DNA of 64,000 bases, taken from positions 62,001 through 126,000 of the forward strand of contig JAVBPJ010000001.1 of NCBI GenBank assembly GCA_031549665.1. Direction: 5' to 3'. How positions within the stretch are numbered: position 1 is the stretch's first letter; each line of letters opens with the position of its first letter. The translations under genes and the position numbers were made by a program. This document shows positions 48,024-56,501 of this stretch, piece after piece. The notes below the pieces were generated by a model. The model searched no databases, was not told the origin of the DNA, and saw nothing but the letters and a program-made list of their open reading frames with translations. The DNA comes from Rikenella sp031549665. Its GTDB lineage: Bacteria > Bacteroidota > Bacteroidia > Bacteroidales > Rikenellaceae.

Positions 48024-49256
48024 TTAAACAATGCCTAACATGCGGTTGCGGGTAAGCAGGGCCGCGCCGAGAATGGCGCCGCGTTCGTCCATGCGCGACA
48101 GGCGTAGCGAGGTATCCTGCGTTACCAGCCGGAGCGAATACTTATTCAGCGCCGTGCGGATGGGAAGCATCAGGTAGTCGCCCATTTCGGCCAGGGCGCC
48201 GCTCACCACCACCAGCTCGGGGTTGAACAGGTTGATCAGCACGCCGATGCCCCGTCCGAGCTTCTCGCCCATGTGGGTAACGAGCTCGATGGTCAGCACG
48301 TCGTCGTTGCGGACGGCGGCCACCACCTCGTGGAGCGGGATCGGCTGGTCGGCGGCAAAGCGGCCGGTGAACACCGAGGGAACACCCTGCGCCAGGCGCT
48401 GTTTGATCTGCTCCTCGAGGGCTGCGCCCGACACCTCGGTCTCGAGGCATCCGCGCTTGCCACAGTAGCAAACCCGGTCGTTCTCGAAAAAGGGGATGTG
48501 GCCGAACTCGCCCGAGAATCCCGACTTCCCGTAGTAGAGCTTTCCGCCGACAACCACGCCCACGCCGATCCCCCGGCCCATGTTGATGAACAGGGCGTTG
48601 TGGATCGCTTTGTGCTGCAGGCCGCCGAAAAACTCGGCATAGGTCATCGCGCGGGTATCGTTTTCGATCACGGTTTCGATGCCGGTCGCATCGAAAAGGG
48701 CCTGGGCCAGCGCAAATCCGTCGGGGTTGGCGGCGTCGTACACCACGCCCGACGAGGGGTCGATCCGCCCCTTGAGGGAAAGTCCCAACCCGAAAATCTT
48801 GTCGCGCGGAATTTTCAATGCCTCAATGGCACGGTCGATCTGTTCGGACAGGGTTTCGATCAGCCGGGTGTTGTTGGCGGGCTGGAACGGAGTCTCGTGA
48901 ATTCGCTCCAACATGCTACGGTTGAGGTCGATCGCGCCGACCGAAATCTGATCGTCCGAAAGGTTCACCCCCAGAAAATACCCGGCCTCGGGAATCAGCC
49001 CGTAGGTAAGCGGACGGCGGCCGCCCGGGGTTTCGATCTTGCCGGTTTCGCGCACAAAGCCGCGCTTGGAGAGCTCCAGCACCAGCTTGTTGATGGTGGG
49101 ATTGCTCACTCCCAGCCGTTGCGAAAGGTCGGCAATGGTGGAGTTCCCCTCCGAGAGCAGGCAAAGGATCCTGCGCCTGAGCAGGAAAGCCTTTTGGCTT
49201 ACCACGCTCATGGAGGGTACGGCGTTCGACCTCAGGGTAAATGTATTGGTGGGCAT
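48024..49256 (-). CDS. ROK-family transcriptional regulator (NagC/Mlc-like)
   Basis: This 410-aa protein combines an N-terminal winged helix-turn-helix (SEGNSTIADLSQRLGVSNPTINKLVLEL, about 35-62) with a ROK sugar-kinase-like domain. The ROK part shows the nucleotide-like ADP loop region, the FINMGRGIGVGVVVGGKLYYG motif, and the zinc site in CYCGKRGCLET. Such proteins sense a sugar, commonly GlcNAc or xylose, and repress sugar genes. ATG 49256 is used; the open frame continues to 49442 but its residues are unlike the family. It is upstream of nadA, with only 18 bp between, yet there is no obvious functional link to NAD synthesis. Confidence 0.9.
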   Translation of the reverse strand: MPTNTFTLRSNAVPSMSVVSQKAFLLRRRILCLLSEGNSTIADLSQRLGVSNPTINKLVLELSKRGFVRETGKIETPGGRRPLTYGLIPEAGYFLGVNLSDDQISVGAIDLNRSMLERIHETPFQPANNTRLIETLSEQIDRAIEALKIPRDKIFGLGLSLKGRIDPSSGVVYDAANPDGFALAQALFDATGIETVIENDTRAMTYAEFFGGLQHKAIHNALFINMGRGIGVGVVVGGKLYYGKSGFSGEFGHIPFFENDRVCYCGKRGCLETEVSGAALEEQIKQRLAQGVPSVFTGRFAADQPIPLHEVVAAVRNDDVLTIELVTHMGEKLGRGIGVLINLFNPELVVVSGALAEMGDYLMLPIRTALNKYSLRLVTQDTSLRLSRMDERGAILGAALLTRNRMLGIV

Positions 49257-49464
49257 CGGGTTTGATTTTGGTCGCCTCCGGCACCTCCGGCAAGGTCGCC
49301 AGGCGGGAGGTGGATGGAAACGGAGGCAAGTTAACGATAATTTTTCGAAACCATTATCCCTGTTGCGAAACGGAACAACAAAAAGCCCTAAGAGGGCCAT
49401 TTGCGGAATTATTGCTACCTTGCACCCGAATAGCCCACTCACACCCTATTGATTTGTACGCGCT

Positions 49465-50397
49465 ATGGAATACAACGAAACCGACTACAACTACCACCAC
49501 GACGACCCCGAACAGGAACGAGGCGCATCCTCGGTCAAGGGACTGAAAATCGCCATCATCATCCTGATCGTCATTCTGGCGGCCATCTCGTTCCAATACT
49601 GGCGGCAGGTGCAAAACCTGCGCGGCAACGAAACCGAACTGCTGATCGAGAAAGACACCCTGACCAGCCGCCTGGCGGCCCTCCAAACCGAAATGGGCGG
49701 ACTGCAGGTGAGCAACGACACAATGAACCTGGCCCTTTCGCAACAGCGCCGCGCCGCCGACTCGCTGATGCAACGCCTTAAAAGCGAACGCAGCCTGAGC
49801 TACGCCAAAATCAAGAAGTACGAACGCGAACTGGGCACCATGCGCAGCACCATGCAGGGCTTCATCCGGCAAATCGACTCGCTCGACCGGCTCAACCGCA
49901 AGCTGACGGGCGAAAACCTGCAAATGAAAAAGGAGATGACCTCCTACCGCACCCGCGCCGAAATGGCCGAAGAGACCAGCCAGGAACTGGGCAACAAAAT
50001 CAAACGGGGGTCGATCCTGCGGGCGCGCGACATCCGCCTCGATCCGCTCAACGCCAAAGACAAACCCACGGGCAGCGTGAAACGGGCCGCCAAACTGGTT
50101 GCCTCGTTCACCCTTGCAGCCAACGAACTCACCACGCCGGGCGACCGCACCGTCTACGTGCGGATCATCACCCCCGATGCCGAAATCCTGGGTAACGCAG
50201 GCGGCGCCACCTTTACCTTCGAGGGCGAACGGATCGTCTACACCGCCAAGCGCGACAACATCCAGTATCAGAACGACGACCTGCCGGTAAGCATCTTCTT
50301 CGAATGCTCGGGCCTGGGCCTCTACGGAGGCAAGTACACCGTGATGATCTACGTCGACGGCATGATGGTGGGCAGCGGCGACGTGATCCTCAAATAG
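49465..50397 (+). CDS. membrane-anchored coiled-coil protein of unknown function
   Basis: I recognise no family. The 310-aa protein begins with an acidic, Tyr/His-rich cytoplasmic tail (NETDYNYHHDDPEQE), one transmembrane helix (about 28-44, IAIIILIVILAAISF) and a long coiled coil (about 48-180, rich in Leu, Gln, Arg, Glu). A C-terminal beta-domain (about 195-310) has the sequence VASFTLAANELTTPGDRTVYVRI and ends in YVDGMMVGSGDVIL. This topology suggests a periplasmic stalk with a globular head. It is expressed alone from a TACCTTGC-like element. An intrinsic terminator-like hairpin follows at 50428-50458. Confidence 0.85.
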   Translation: MEYNETDYNYHHDDPEQERGASSVKGLKIAIIILIVILAAISFQYWRQVQNLRGNETELLIEKDTLTSRLAALQTEMGGLQVSNDTMNLALSQQRRAADSLMQRLKSERSLSYAKIKKYERELGTMRSTMQGFIRQIDSLDRLNRKLTGENLQMKKEMTSYRTRAEMAEETSQELGNKIKRGSILRARDIRLDPLNAKDKPTGSVKRAAKLVASFTLAANELTTPGDRTVYVRIITPDAEILGNAGGATFTFEGERIVYTAKRDNIQYQNDDLPVSIFFECSGLGLYGGKYTVMIYVDGMMVGSGDVILK

Positions 50398-50427
50398 GAT
50401 TCTCCGCCCCCACGGAAATCGAATTGC

Positions 50428-50458
50428 GGCGCGGGTCCCTGTGGCTCGCGCCCTTTTT
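50428..50458 (+). terminator. terminator after the coiled-coil gene
   Basis: A 6-bp GC stem (50428-50433 with 50447-50452), possibly extended with imperfect inner pairs, is followed by five T's at 50454-50458. Confidence 0.55.
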
Positions 50459-50531
50459 GTGCCTTTGGATAAGGCCGGAGCTCCCCGGCAATCTTTGAAC
50501 GCAAGCCTTCGCAATTGCGTCCGGCTTTCAC

Positions 50532-50539
50532 TACCTTTG
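50532..50539 (+). promoter_or_regulatory. -7 promoter element of dusB (TACCTTTG)
   Basis: An exact TAnnTTTG match on the plus strand ending 5 bp before ATG 50545, so the transcript is probably leaderless or nearly so. This also argues for 50545 as the start rather than an upstream codon at 50515. Confidence 0.55.
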
Positions 50540-50544
50540 CAACC

Positions 50545-51576
50545 ATGAAAATCGGCGCCATCACTTTCGACGAAGGATACACCCCGCTGCTGCTCGCCCC
50601 GATGGAGGACGTGACCGACCCGTCGTTCCGGTCGGTCTGCAAAGGGTTCGGGGCCGACCTGATGTACACCGAGTTCATCTCCTCGGACGGACTGATCCGC
50701 GACGCCCGCAAGTCGGTCGAAAAGCTGCGGATCGACGACCGCGAACGCCCCATCGGCATCCAGCTCTACGGCAGCGAAATCGGCCCGATGGTCGAAGCCG
50801 CCCAGGTGGCCGCCGCGGCCGGACCCGAACTGATCGATATCAACTTCGGCTGTCCGGTCAAAAAAATAGCGGGCCGGGGCGCCGGATCGGGCATGATGCG
50901 CGACGTACCCAAAATGGTGGAAATGACCCACCAGATCGTCCGGGCGGTCGAGCTTCCCGTAACGGTCAAAACGCGGTTGGGGTGGGACGACGACCACAAA
51001 AACATCGAAGAGATCGCCCTGCGGCTGCAGGACACAGGCATCGCGGCCCTGACCATCCACGGCCGCACACGCACCCAAATGTACAAGGGCGAGGCGGACT
51101 GGACGCTGATCGGCGCCGTTAAAAATAACCCCCTGATCCGCATCCCGATCTTCGGCAACGGTGACATCGACTCGGGCCCCAAAGCGCGGCAACTGCTCGA
51201 CCGCTACGGGGTCGACGGGTTGATGATCGGACGGGCGACGTTTGGTCGTCCCTGGATCTTCCGCGAGGTGCGCCAATTCCTGGAAACGGGACAGGAACTG
51301 CCGCAACCCACCGTGTTGGAACGGGTGGCGCTGGCCCGCGACCACCTGGCCAAATCGGTGGCCCTGAAAGGCGAACGGACGGGGGTGATCGAACTGCGCC
51401 GCCACCTGAGCTGTTACTTCAAAGGCCTGCCCGATTTTCGGGAGACCCGGATCCGCCTGGTTACCGACCCCACGGCCGACGGGGTACTCGCCACGCTCGA
51501 CCACATCGCTGAACGATGGGGCGACTGGGACGCCTCGGCCCTGATTCCGGAACCGATCTACCCGCCACAAACCTGA
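50545..51576 (+). CDS. dusB: tRNA-dihydrouridine synthase (DusB-like)
   Basis: This FMN-dependent enzyme reduces uridine to dihydrouridine in the tRNA D-loop. The 343-aa protein shows LLLAPMEDVTDPSFRSVCKGFGADL, the catalytic FGCPVKKI (Cys near residue 103), the substrate loop TVKTRLGWDDDHKN and the motif GLMIGRATFGRPWIF. The open frame runs from 50515, but ATG 50545 directly follows the promoter. The DusB/NifR3 family is the closest, while DusA and DusC cannot be excluded in detail. Confidence 0.93.
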   Translation: MKIGAITFDEGYTPLLLAPMEDVTDPSFRSVCKGFGADLMYTEFISSDGLIRDARKSVEKLRIDDRERPIGIQLYGSEIGPMVEAAQVAAAAGPELIDINFGCPVKKIAGRGAGSGMMRDVPKMVEMTHQIVRAVELPVTVKTRLGWDDDHKNIEEIALRLQDTGIAALTIHGRTRTQMYKGEADWTLIGAVKNNPLIRIPIFGNGDIDSGPKARQLLDRYGVDGLMIGRATFGRPWIFREVRQFLETGQELPQPTVLERVALARDHLAKSVALKGERTGVIELRRHLSCYFKGLPDFRETRIRLVTDPTADGVLATLDHIAERWGDWDASALIPEPIYPPQT

Positions 51577-51606
51577 CTCCTCCGGGTCCCGCGTACTCGC
51601 GGGCCG

Positions 51607-51624
51607 GAGCCTTCGGCTCTTTTA
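51607..51624 (+). terminator. short terminator after dusB
   Basis: A small GAGCC-GGCTC hairpin (51607-51611 with 51615-51619) and TTTT lie 31 bp after dusB. A second larger imperfect stem (51627-51651) follows; both may help to end the transcript. Confidence 0.5.
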
Positions 51625-51697
51625 CCTGGAGTTTGCTCTAACCAAACTCCAACAAAAGACCCAAAGGGTCCCCGCCGCGGGCAGACGGAAAATAGTA

Positions 51698-51725
51698 CGG
51701 GCCGAACATTTACCTGTTCGGCCCG
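51698..51725. terminator. 11-bp hairpin in the gap before the small lipoprotein gene
   Basis: 51698-51708 pairs perfectly with 51715-51725, loop TTTACC. In the minus direction it is followed by TATTTTCC, so it should terminate the 51806-52012 gene. Confidence 0.65.
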
Positions 51726-51805
51726 CGGGGGAATAGAAAACGACTTGTAACCTATAACTTGTCTTCTACCTGGTACGTACGACGCACGTCTGCGTGTGGG
51801 GTTGG

Positions 51806-52012
51806 TTATTCGTTCACCGAGCTCATCGACGGAGTCAAACGGTCGTTCGACACACCGTAAGCGGCGGCTTGTTGGTTTTCGGTGGGGCGGAGTTGTACGC
51901 TCTGCGTATTCTCGTGGTTGGGGATTTGCAAGAACGCGCCCAGTTCGGCTTGGTTTGAGCAGCTGGTCATCAGGGCGGCTACAGAGGCGAGGAGCAGGAT
52001 GGTCTTTTTCAT
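51806..52012 (-). CDS. small lipoprotein
   Basis: This 68-aa secreted protein has the N-terminus MKKTILLLASVAALMTSCSN with the lipobox MTSC (Cys18), and a short hydrophilic tail rich in Gln, Asn and Ser. The open frame reaches 52075, but ATG 52012 is the only start with a signal peptide directly behind it. I recognise no family. No promoter of the TAnnTTTG type is seen closely upstream. Small lipoproteins of this class are common in Bacteroidota and mostly uncharacterised. Confidence 0.75.
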   Translation of the reverse strand: MKKTILLLASVAALMTSCSNQAELGAFLQIPNHENTQSVQLRPTENQQAAAYGVSNDRLTPSMSSVNE

Positions 52013-52130
52013 GGCTTGGAGTTTGTTTAGGTTACTTGGTTGGTTTAGTCGTTCGTCCTTACTTCTATCAAGCATCGTGCCAAAGTCGAAAAATCAAGCG
52101 AAAAATCTTGCTGAAAAATGCTTTCCGTTA

Positions 52131-52159
52131 TTTAATCTACTCTAAATAAGTAGATTAAA
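52131..52159. repeat. AT-rich 11-bp inverted repeat
   Basis: 52131-52141 pairs perfectly with 52149-52159 around a 7-nt loop. It lies in a 630-bp stretch without an intact gene. It may be a terminator for the remnant gene described below or a leftover of insertion; there is no strong T-run. Confidence 0.4.
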
Positions 52160-52341
52160 AATGCCCTAAAAAGGCGATTCCTTGGAGAAATAAATCGAAA
52201 GGCTTGTTTCGCCACCCTGTTATCCCCAGATCATTCAATAGAAAATATGCCGTTCGGGAGACAAAGAACTCGCCCCGGAAAGAGGGCAAAAAAGGCGGCT
52301 ATTCCCCAACAAGGAAACACTTTTCAGCGGGCAGGGAGGTG

Positions 52342-52569
52342 TTATCGCACGAATTGTTCGAAAGTCTCCATCCTCTCCAGGTGGCCGTAGAGAGCCGTGT
52401 TGGTGAACAGGGTGCCGATCTGCTGCGTGGAGTAGTCGACCTGGAAATAGGTGTTGTAAGGGGCGCTCGACCAAAATACAGAGCGAGTGCCGTCCGTTCC
52501 GTCCAGTGTAACGCCTACCCCAGGCCATATTTTCCCCGCAGGCGCCCGGCGTTCCGATTTGGTTCGAGG
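52342..52569 (-). pseudogene. degenerate C-terminal fragment of a lost protein
   Basis: On the minus strand this 75-codon stretch is open between stops. Its last about 57 residues look like real protein, with aromatic, alternating strand/helix character (VTLDGTDGTRSVFW, YNTYFQVDYSTQQIGTLF, TALYGHLERMETFEQFVR) and a stop. It has no start codon and no upstream continuation in frame, and is preceded by a stop TAA. I read it as the tail of a deleted gene. The rest of 52013-52341 and 52570-52647 holds nothing I can identify except the inverted repeat. Confidence 0.45.
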
Positions 52570-52647
52570 TTATTGTCCGTAGGGTTTCCTCTTCCAGAAG
52601 TCGTTTGGTCGTTGGCGGGAAAAAAAGGTGTGGGTTTTCGAAAAGGG

Positions 52648-53484
52648 TTACAACCTGGCTTCCACCCACTCGGTAAGATCGACGAACTGGGCGACCGAAA
52701 GGGTTTCGGGACGCAGGGGGTAGAGGGCGTGTTCTTCGACCGTTTGGGTCAATGCGGGAAAGGCGGCGCGGAGCGAGTTGCGAATCGTTTTGCGGCGTTG
52801 GTTGAAAGTGGCTTTGACGATCTGTTTGAACAGCGCCTCGTTGCAGTCGAGTTGCCGCACCGCGTTGCGGCGCAGGCGGATCACGGCGCTTTGCACTTTG
52901 GGGGGCGGGTTGAACACCTCGGGCGGCACTTCGAACAGGTATTCGATGTCGTAGTAGGCTTGCAGCAGCACGCTCAGGATGCCGTACTCTTTCGATCCGG
53001 GAGGCGAGGCGATCCGCGCCGCTACTTCCTTTTGAAGCATCCCGGCCACGGCGGGTACGTGGTCGCGGTGGTCGAGGATGTGAAAGAAAATCTGGGACGA
53101 GATGTTGTACGGAAAATTCCCGATCACGGCGACTCCGTCGGGGAAAAGGTTTCCCAGCGGCAACCGCAGGAAATCGCCCTCGATGATCTGCAGGGTGGGG
53201 TAGTGGGTGCGGAGGTAGGCGACGCTTTCGGGGTCGATCTCGCAGACGGTGAGGGGTCGATCCAGCAGGAATTGAGTCAACACGCCCATGCCCGGCCCTA
53301 CTTCGAGCAGGGCGCCGGCTTCGGGAAGCGTGGCTGCGATCCGTTCGGCCACGCGCAGGTCGGTCAGAAAGTGCTGCCCGAGGTGTTTTTTCGCGCGCAC
53401 ATCGCCCCTCTGGCTTTTTCCGCCCGGGAGAGTCGTGCCGTTGTCGGTGCGCTTGCGGTACTTCGGAGCCGGGGTGTTACGCAC
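52648..53484 (-). CDS. rsmA: 16S rRNA dimethyladenosine transferase RsmA (KsgA)
   Basis: RsmA dimethylates two adjacent adenosines in helix 45 of 16S rRNA. The 278-aa frame contains AKKHLGQHFL, the AdoMet loop LLEVGPGMGVLTQFLL, EIDPES, and the catalytic NFPYNISSQIFF. The start is GTG at 53484, overlapping the upstream lipoprotein stop as TAGTG. An alternative GTG at 53400 (VRAKKHLGQHFL) would give 250 residues, closer to the N-terminus of homologues; the first 28 residues are Lys/Arg-rich and unlike the family. It is followed by the decayed region. Confidence 0.93.
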   Translation of the reverse strand: MRNTPAPKYRKRTDNGTTLPGGKSQRGDVRAKKHLGQHFLTDLRVAERIAATLPEAGALLEVGPGMGVLTQFLLDRPLTVCEIDPESVAYLRTHYPTLQIIEGDFLRLPLGNLFPDGVAVIGNFPYNISSQIFFHILDHRDHVPAVAGMLQKEVAARIASPPGSKEYGILSVLLQAYYDIEYLFEVPPEVFNPPPKVQSAVIRLRRNAVRQLDCNEALFKQIVKATFNQRRKTIRNSLRAAFPALTQTVEEHALYPLRPETLSVAQFVDLTEWVEARL

Positions 53485-54044
53485 TATTTTTTGTTAAAGC
53501 GGCGGGGATTGAATTGAACCGATTCGATGATGCGCTCGGCTTGCGCCGCGCGGAGCGTGTCGCCTACGGCAAAATTGATGAAAAGTTGCCATACGGTGCG
53601 GTCTTTTTCAAGTACGAGCAGACGAAAGGCTTCCGGTTCACTCCCCAGGTTTTCGCCCACGGAACACTTCCCGTAGGTCAGGTTTCCACGCAATCCCGCC
53701 AAAACGGTATCTGCTGACGCCTCTCCGACCCCTCCCAAGCGGGTCACTATTTTGTTAAGCTCGACATCCCGGTTCCCCTTGGCGTTGCTGATAGGCAGCA
53801 CGTCGTCTTTGAACCGGAAGGAGCGGAGTGTTATGTACATGGTGCCGGACTTATGCCGCAACAACCTGGCGTCTTGGATATGCGCCCACTCCCCTGTGGT
53901 AATGTTTGGGACAATGTCATTGATGGAATACCCTTGCGAATCGAAACTCAACCCGTACGATTCGTAGCGGTTTTTATCGTTGCAGGAGGTGACCACACAC
54001 AGGACTCCGAGGAGCAACAGGGAGAATGAAAGGAATTTTTTCAT
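53484..54044 (-). CDS. hypothetical lipoprotein coupled to rsmA
   Basis: This 186-aa lipoprotein has the signal peptide FLSFSLLLLGVLCVVTSC (lipobox VTSC). The mature part is small and beta-rich (YGLSFDSQGYSI, TMYITLRSFRFKDD). It ends in QAERIIESVQFNPRRF. I recognise no named family; related small lipoproteins of this shape are annotated NigD-like in Bacteroidota, which I cannot confirm. ATG 54044 is chosen because it precedes the signal peptide; upstream in-frame codons to 54077 look non-coding. The stop TAG overlaps the rsmA GTG by one base. A GACCTTTG sequence at 54075-54082 on the minus strand is one base off the -7 consensus. Confidence 0.75.
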   Translation of the reverse strand: MKKFLSFSLLLLGVLCVVTSCNDKNRYESYGLSFDSQGYSINDIVPNITTGEWAHIQDARLLRHKSGTMYITLRSFRFKDDVLPISNAKGNRDVELNKIVTRLGGVGEASADTVLAGLRGNLTYGKCSVGENLGSEPEAFRLLVLEKDRTVWQLFINFAVGDTLRAAQAERIIESVQFNPRRFNKK

Positions 54045-54230
54045 GTCAGGCATTGAATTACGTTTCTTGTGGGGCAAAGGTCGTAAAGTTCGGTTGTTTT
54101 TGCAAGCGTTTTGCGGTACTTTCTTGGGGACCGTTCGAACCTGAAAACCGCGAGGCGATACAACGACCGCAACCCGACGGGAAGCTGCGCGGCGCCGTTG
54201 ATCGTGGCGAAACAGATGTAGGGGAGGGGG

Positions 54231-56417
54231 TTAGTTGCCCACTTCGCTCAGGAATTTGATCCGCACCAGGCGTATCTCCTCTTCGGTGAAGTCGGCTCCG
54301 AGTTCCTTTTGGGCTTCGAGGAACGAGTCGGTTTCGGCCTCTTCGGTGAAGTAGCTCATGACCTCGTCGATTTTGTCTTCGTCGACGGCCTGCTCCAGGT
54401 AGTAGTTGATGTTGAGGCGGGTGCCCGATCCGACGATCGCCTCGATCTCGTCCAGCAGCTCTTCGAACGAGAGTCCTTTGGCATCGGCGATGTCTTCGAA
54501 ATCCATCTTCCGGTCGATGCTTTGGATGATGAACACCTTGTTCCCGCTTTTGTTGACCACGCTTTTGACTACCATGTCCTGCGGGCGTTGGATGTCGTTC
54601 TCGGCCACGTAGCGGGCGATCAGTTCCACGAACCGCGCCCCGAAACGCTCGGCTTTCCCCGCCCCGACTCCGGTGATGTTTTGCAGTTCGCCCAGGGTGA
54701 TGGGGTACTGGATGGCCATGTCTTCGAGCGAGGGGTCCTGGAAGATGACGAACGGCGGGAGACCCAGTTTTTGGGCGGTCTCTTTCACCAGCTCCTTGAG
54801 CATGGCGAACAGGGTGGGGTCAGCGGCTCCGCTTCCGCTGCTGCGGTTTTGGGTCGATTCGTCGTCGTCGCTCTCCTCGAAGGGGCGGTCGGCGGTCAGC
54901 ATCACCGAATGGGGGTGTTCCAGGTAGTTTTTTCCACGCGCGCTCAGGGTGAGCAGGCCGTAGTTTTCGATGTTTTTGTCGATGAATCCCTGCAGCAGGG
55001 CCTGCCGGATGACCGCGCTCCAAAACAGGTCGTCGTGGTTCGATCCCGTGCCGAAAAGCTCGTGGTTGTGGTGCTGGTACGATTTGATGAGGGTGGTTTC
55101 GTTTCCCATCAGGAATGCCTTCAGGTAGTCGGCCTTGAAGTTGGGGCCGACCTCTTCCAGCACTTCGAGCAGCAGGCAGATGGCCTCTTTCCCCTCGAAC
55201 TGTTCGCGCGGATGGAGGCAGTTGTCGCACGAGTCGCAGTGCGTTTCGTTGTACGCTTCGCCGAAGTAGTGCAGCAGGCTGCGCCGCCGGCACATGGCGC
55301 TTTCGGCGTAGGATACGGTCTCTTGCAGCAGCAGTTTTCCGATCTCCTGTTCGGCGACCGGTTTGCCTTGCATGAACTTTTCGAGCTTGAGGATGTCCTT
55401 GTGGCTGTAGAAGGTGATGCAGCGGCCCTCGCCGCCGTCGCGGCCGGCCCGGCCGGTCTCCTGGTAGTACCCTTCGAGGCTTTTGGGAATGTCGTAGTGG
55501 ATCACGTAGCGCACGTCGGGCTTGTCGATCCCCATCCCGAACGCGATGGTAGCCACGATCACGTCGGCCTCTTCGAGCAGGAATTTGTCCTGGTTCTCGG
55601 CGCGTGTTACGGCGTCGATGCCGGCGTGGTAGGGGAGTGCTTTGATGCCGTTCACCACGAGCAGTTCGGCCAGCTCTTCCACCTTTTTCCGGCTCAGGCA
55701 GTAGATGATGCCGGTTTTTCCGGCGTTGTTCTTGATGTAGCGGATGATCTCCTTGGTAACGTTCACCTTGGGGCGCACCTCGTAGTAGAGGTTGGGCCGG
55801 TTGAACGACGACTTGAAGACCTCGGCCTCGGTCATCCCCAGATTTTTCTGGATATCGAGCTGTACTTTGGGGGTGGCCGTGGCGGTCAGGGCGATCAGCG
55901 GTGCCTGTCCGATCTCCGAGATGATGGGCCGGATGCGGCGGTATTCGGGCCGGAAGTCGTGGCCCCACTCCGAGATGCAGTGCGCCTCGTCGATGGCGTA
56001 GAACGACACCTTGATTTTCCGCAAAAATTCGACGTTCTCCTCCTTGGTGAGCGATTCGGGGGCGAAGTAGAGCAGTTTGGTTTTGCCGGCCAGCACGTCT
56101 TCGCGCACCTTTTGGACGGCGGTTTTGTTGAGCGACGAGTTGAGGAAGTGGGCCACTCCGTCCTCCATGCTGAAGGTGCGCATGGCGTCCACCTGGTTCT
56201 TCATCAGCGCGATCAGGGGCGAAATCACGATCGCCACGCCCTCCATCATCAGCGCGGGGAGCTGGTAGCAGAGCGATTTTCCGCCGCCCGTGGGCATGAG
56301 CACGAACGTGTCGCGCCCCGCAAGCACGTTGCGGATCACCTTTTCCTGGTTGCCTTTGAATTGCGAAAATCCAAAGTGTTTTTTCAGGTTGTCGTACAGT
56401 TGGTCGGTCGTTATCAT
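54231..56417 (-). CDS. recQ: ATP-dependent DNA helicase RecQ
   Basis: RecQ unwinds DNA in recombination repair. The 728-aa protein (from ATG 56417) has motif I VLMPTGGGKSLCYQLP, motif II DEAHCISEWGHDFRPEY and the helicase C domain (GIIYCLSRKKVEELAE and YYQETGRAGRDG). It has the RQC zinc site (CRRRSLLHYFGEAYNETHCDSCDNC), then HRDC and a C-terminal extra region (about 620-728) common in this phylum. GTG 56426 would add three residues. The gene is divergent from kdsD, and its promoter lies in the 84-bp gap. Confidence 0.95.
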   Translation of the reverse strand: MITTDQLYDNLKKHFGFSQFKGNQEKVIRNVLAGRDTFVLMPTGGGKSLCYQLPALMMEGVAIVISPLIALMKNQVDAMRTFSMEDGVAHFLNSSLNKTAVQKVREDVLAGKTKLLYFAPESLTKEENVEFLRKIKVSFYAIDEAHCISEWGHDFRPEYRRIRPIISEIGQAPLIALTATATPKVQLDIQKNLGMTEAEVFKSSFNRPNLYYEVRPKVNVTKEIIRYIKNNAGKTGIIYCLSRKKVEELAELLVVNGIKALPYHAGIDAVTRAENQDKFLLEEADVIVATIAFGMGIDKPDVRYVIHYDIPKSLEGYYQETGRAGRDGGEGRCITFYSHKDILKLEKFMQGKPVAEQEIGKLLLQETVSYAESAMCRRRSLLHYFGEAYNETHCDSCDNCLHPREQFEGKEAICLLLEVLEEVGPNFKADYLKAFLMGNETTLIKSYQHHNHELFGTGSNHDDLFWSAVIRQALLQGFIDKNIENYGLLTLSARGKNYLEHPHSVMLTADRPFEESDDDESTQNRSSGSGAADPTLFAMLKELVKETAQKLGLPPFVIFQDPSLEDMAIQYPITLGELQNITGVGAGKAERFGARFVELIARYVAENDIQRPQDMVVKSVVNKSGNKVFIIQSIDRKMDFEDIADAKGLSFEELLDEIEAIVGSGTRLNINYYLEQAVDEDKIDEVMSYFTEEAETDSFLEAQKELGADFTEEEIRLVRIKFLSEVGN

Positions 56418-56444
56418 ATTCCTCACTGGGAATTATCCGGAGAC

Positions 56445-56452
56445 TAAAGGTA
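56445..56452 (-). promoter_or_regulatory. possible -7 element of recQ (TACCTTTA)
   Basis: Seven of eight positions match TAnnTTTG on the minus strand, 27 bp upstream of ATG 56417. Confidence 0.4.
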
Positions 56453-56475
56453 TAACGATTTTCTGAAAATCCGAC

Positions 56476-56483
56476 TACCTTTG
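56476..56483 (+). promoter_or_regulatory. -7 promoter element of kdsD-lptB (TACCTTTG)
   Basis: An exact TAnnTTTG match on the plus strand, 18 bp upstream of the GTG start at 56502. Confidence 0.55.
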
Positions 56484-56501
56484 CGTAAAATTCTCCTGAC
56501 A

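Noticed and set aside
52235..52669. 144-aa minus-strand open frame in the gap downstream of rsmA
   Set aside because: It overlaps the 3' end of rsmA and shows no secretion signal or domain; the protein-like signal in this gap is in another frame (52342-52569).
54309..56447. 712-aa plus-strand open frame opposite recQ
   Set aside because: Antisense shadow of a complete RecQ; composition is Val/Leu/Gln/His-rich without motifs.
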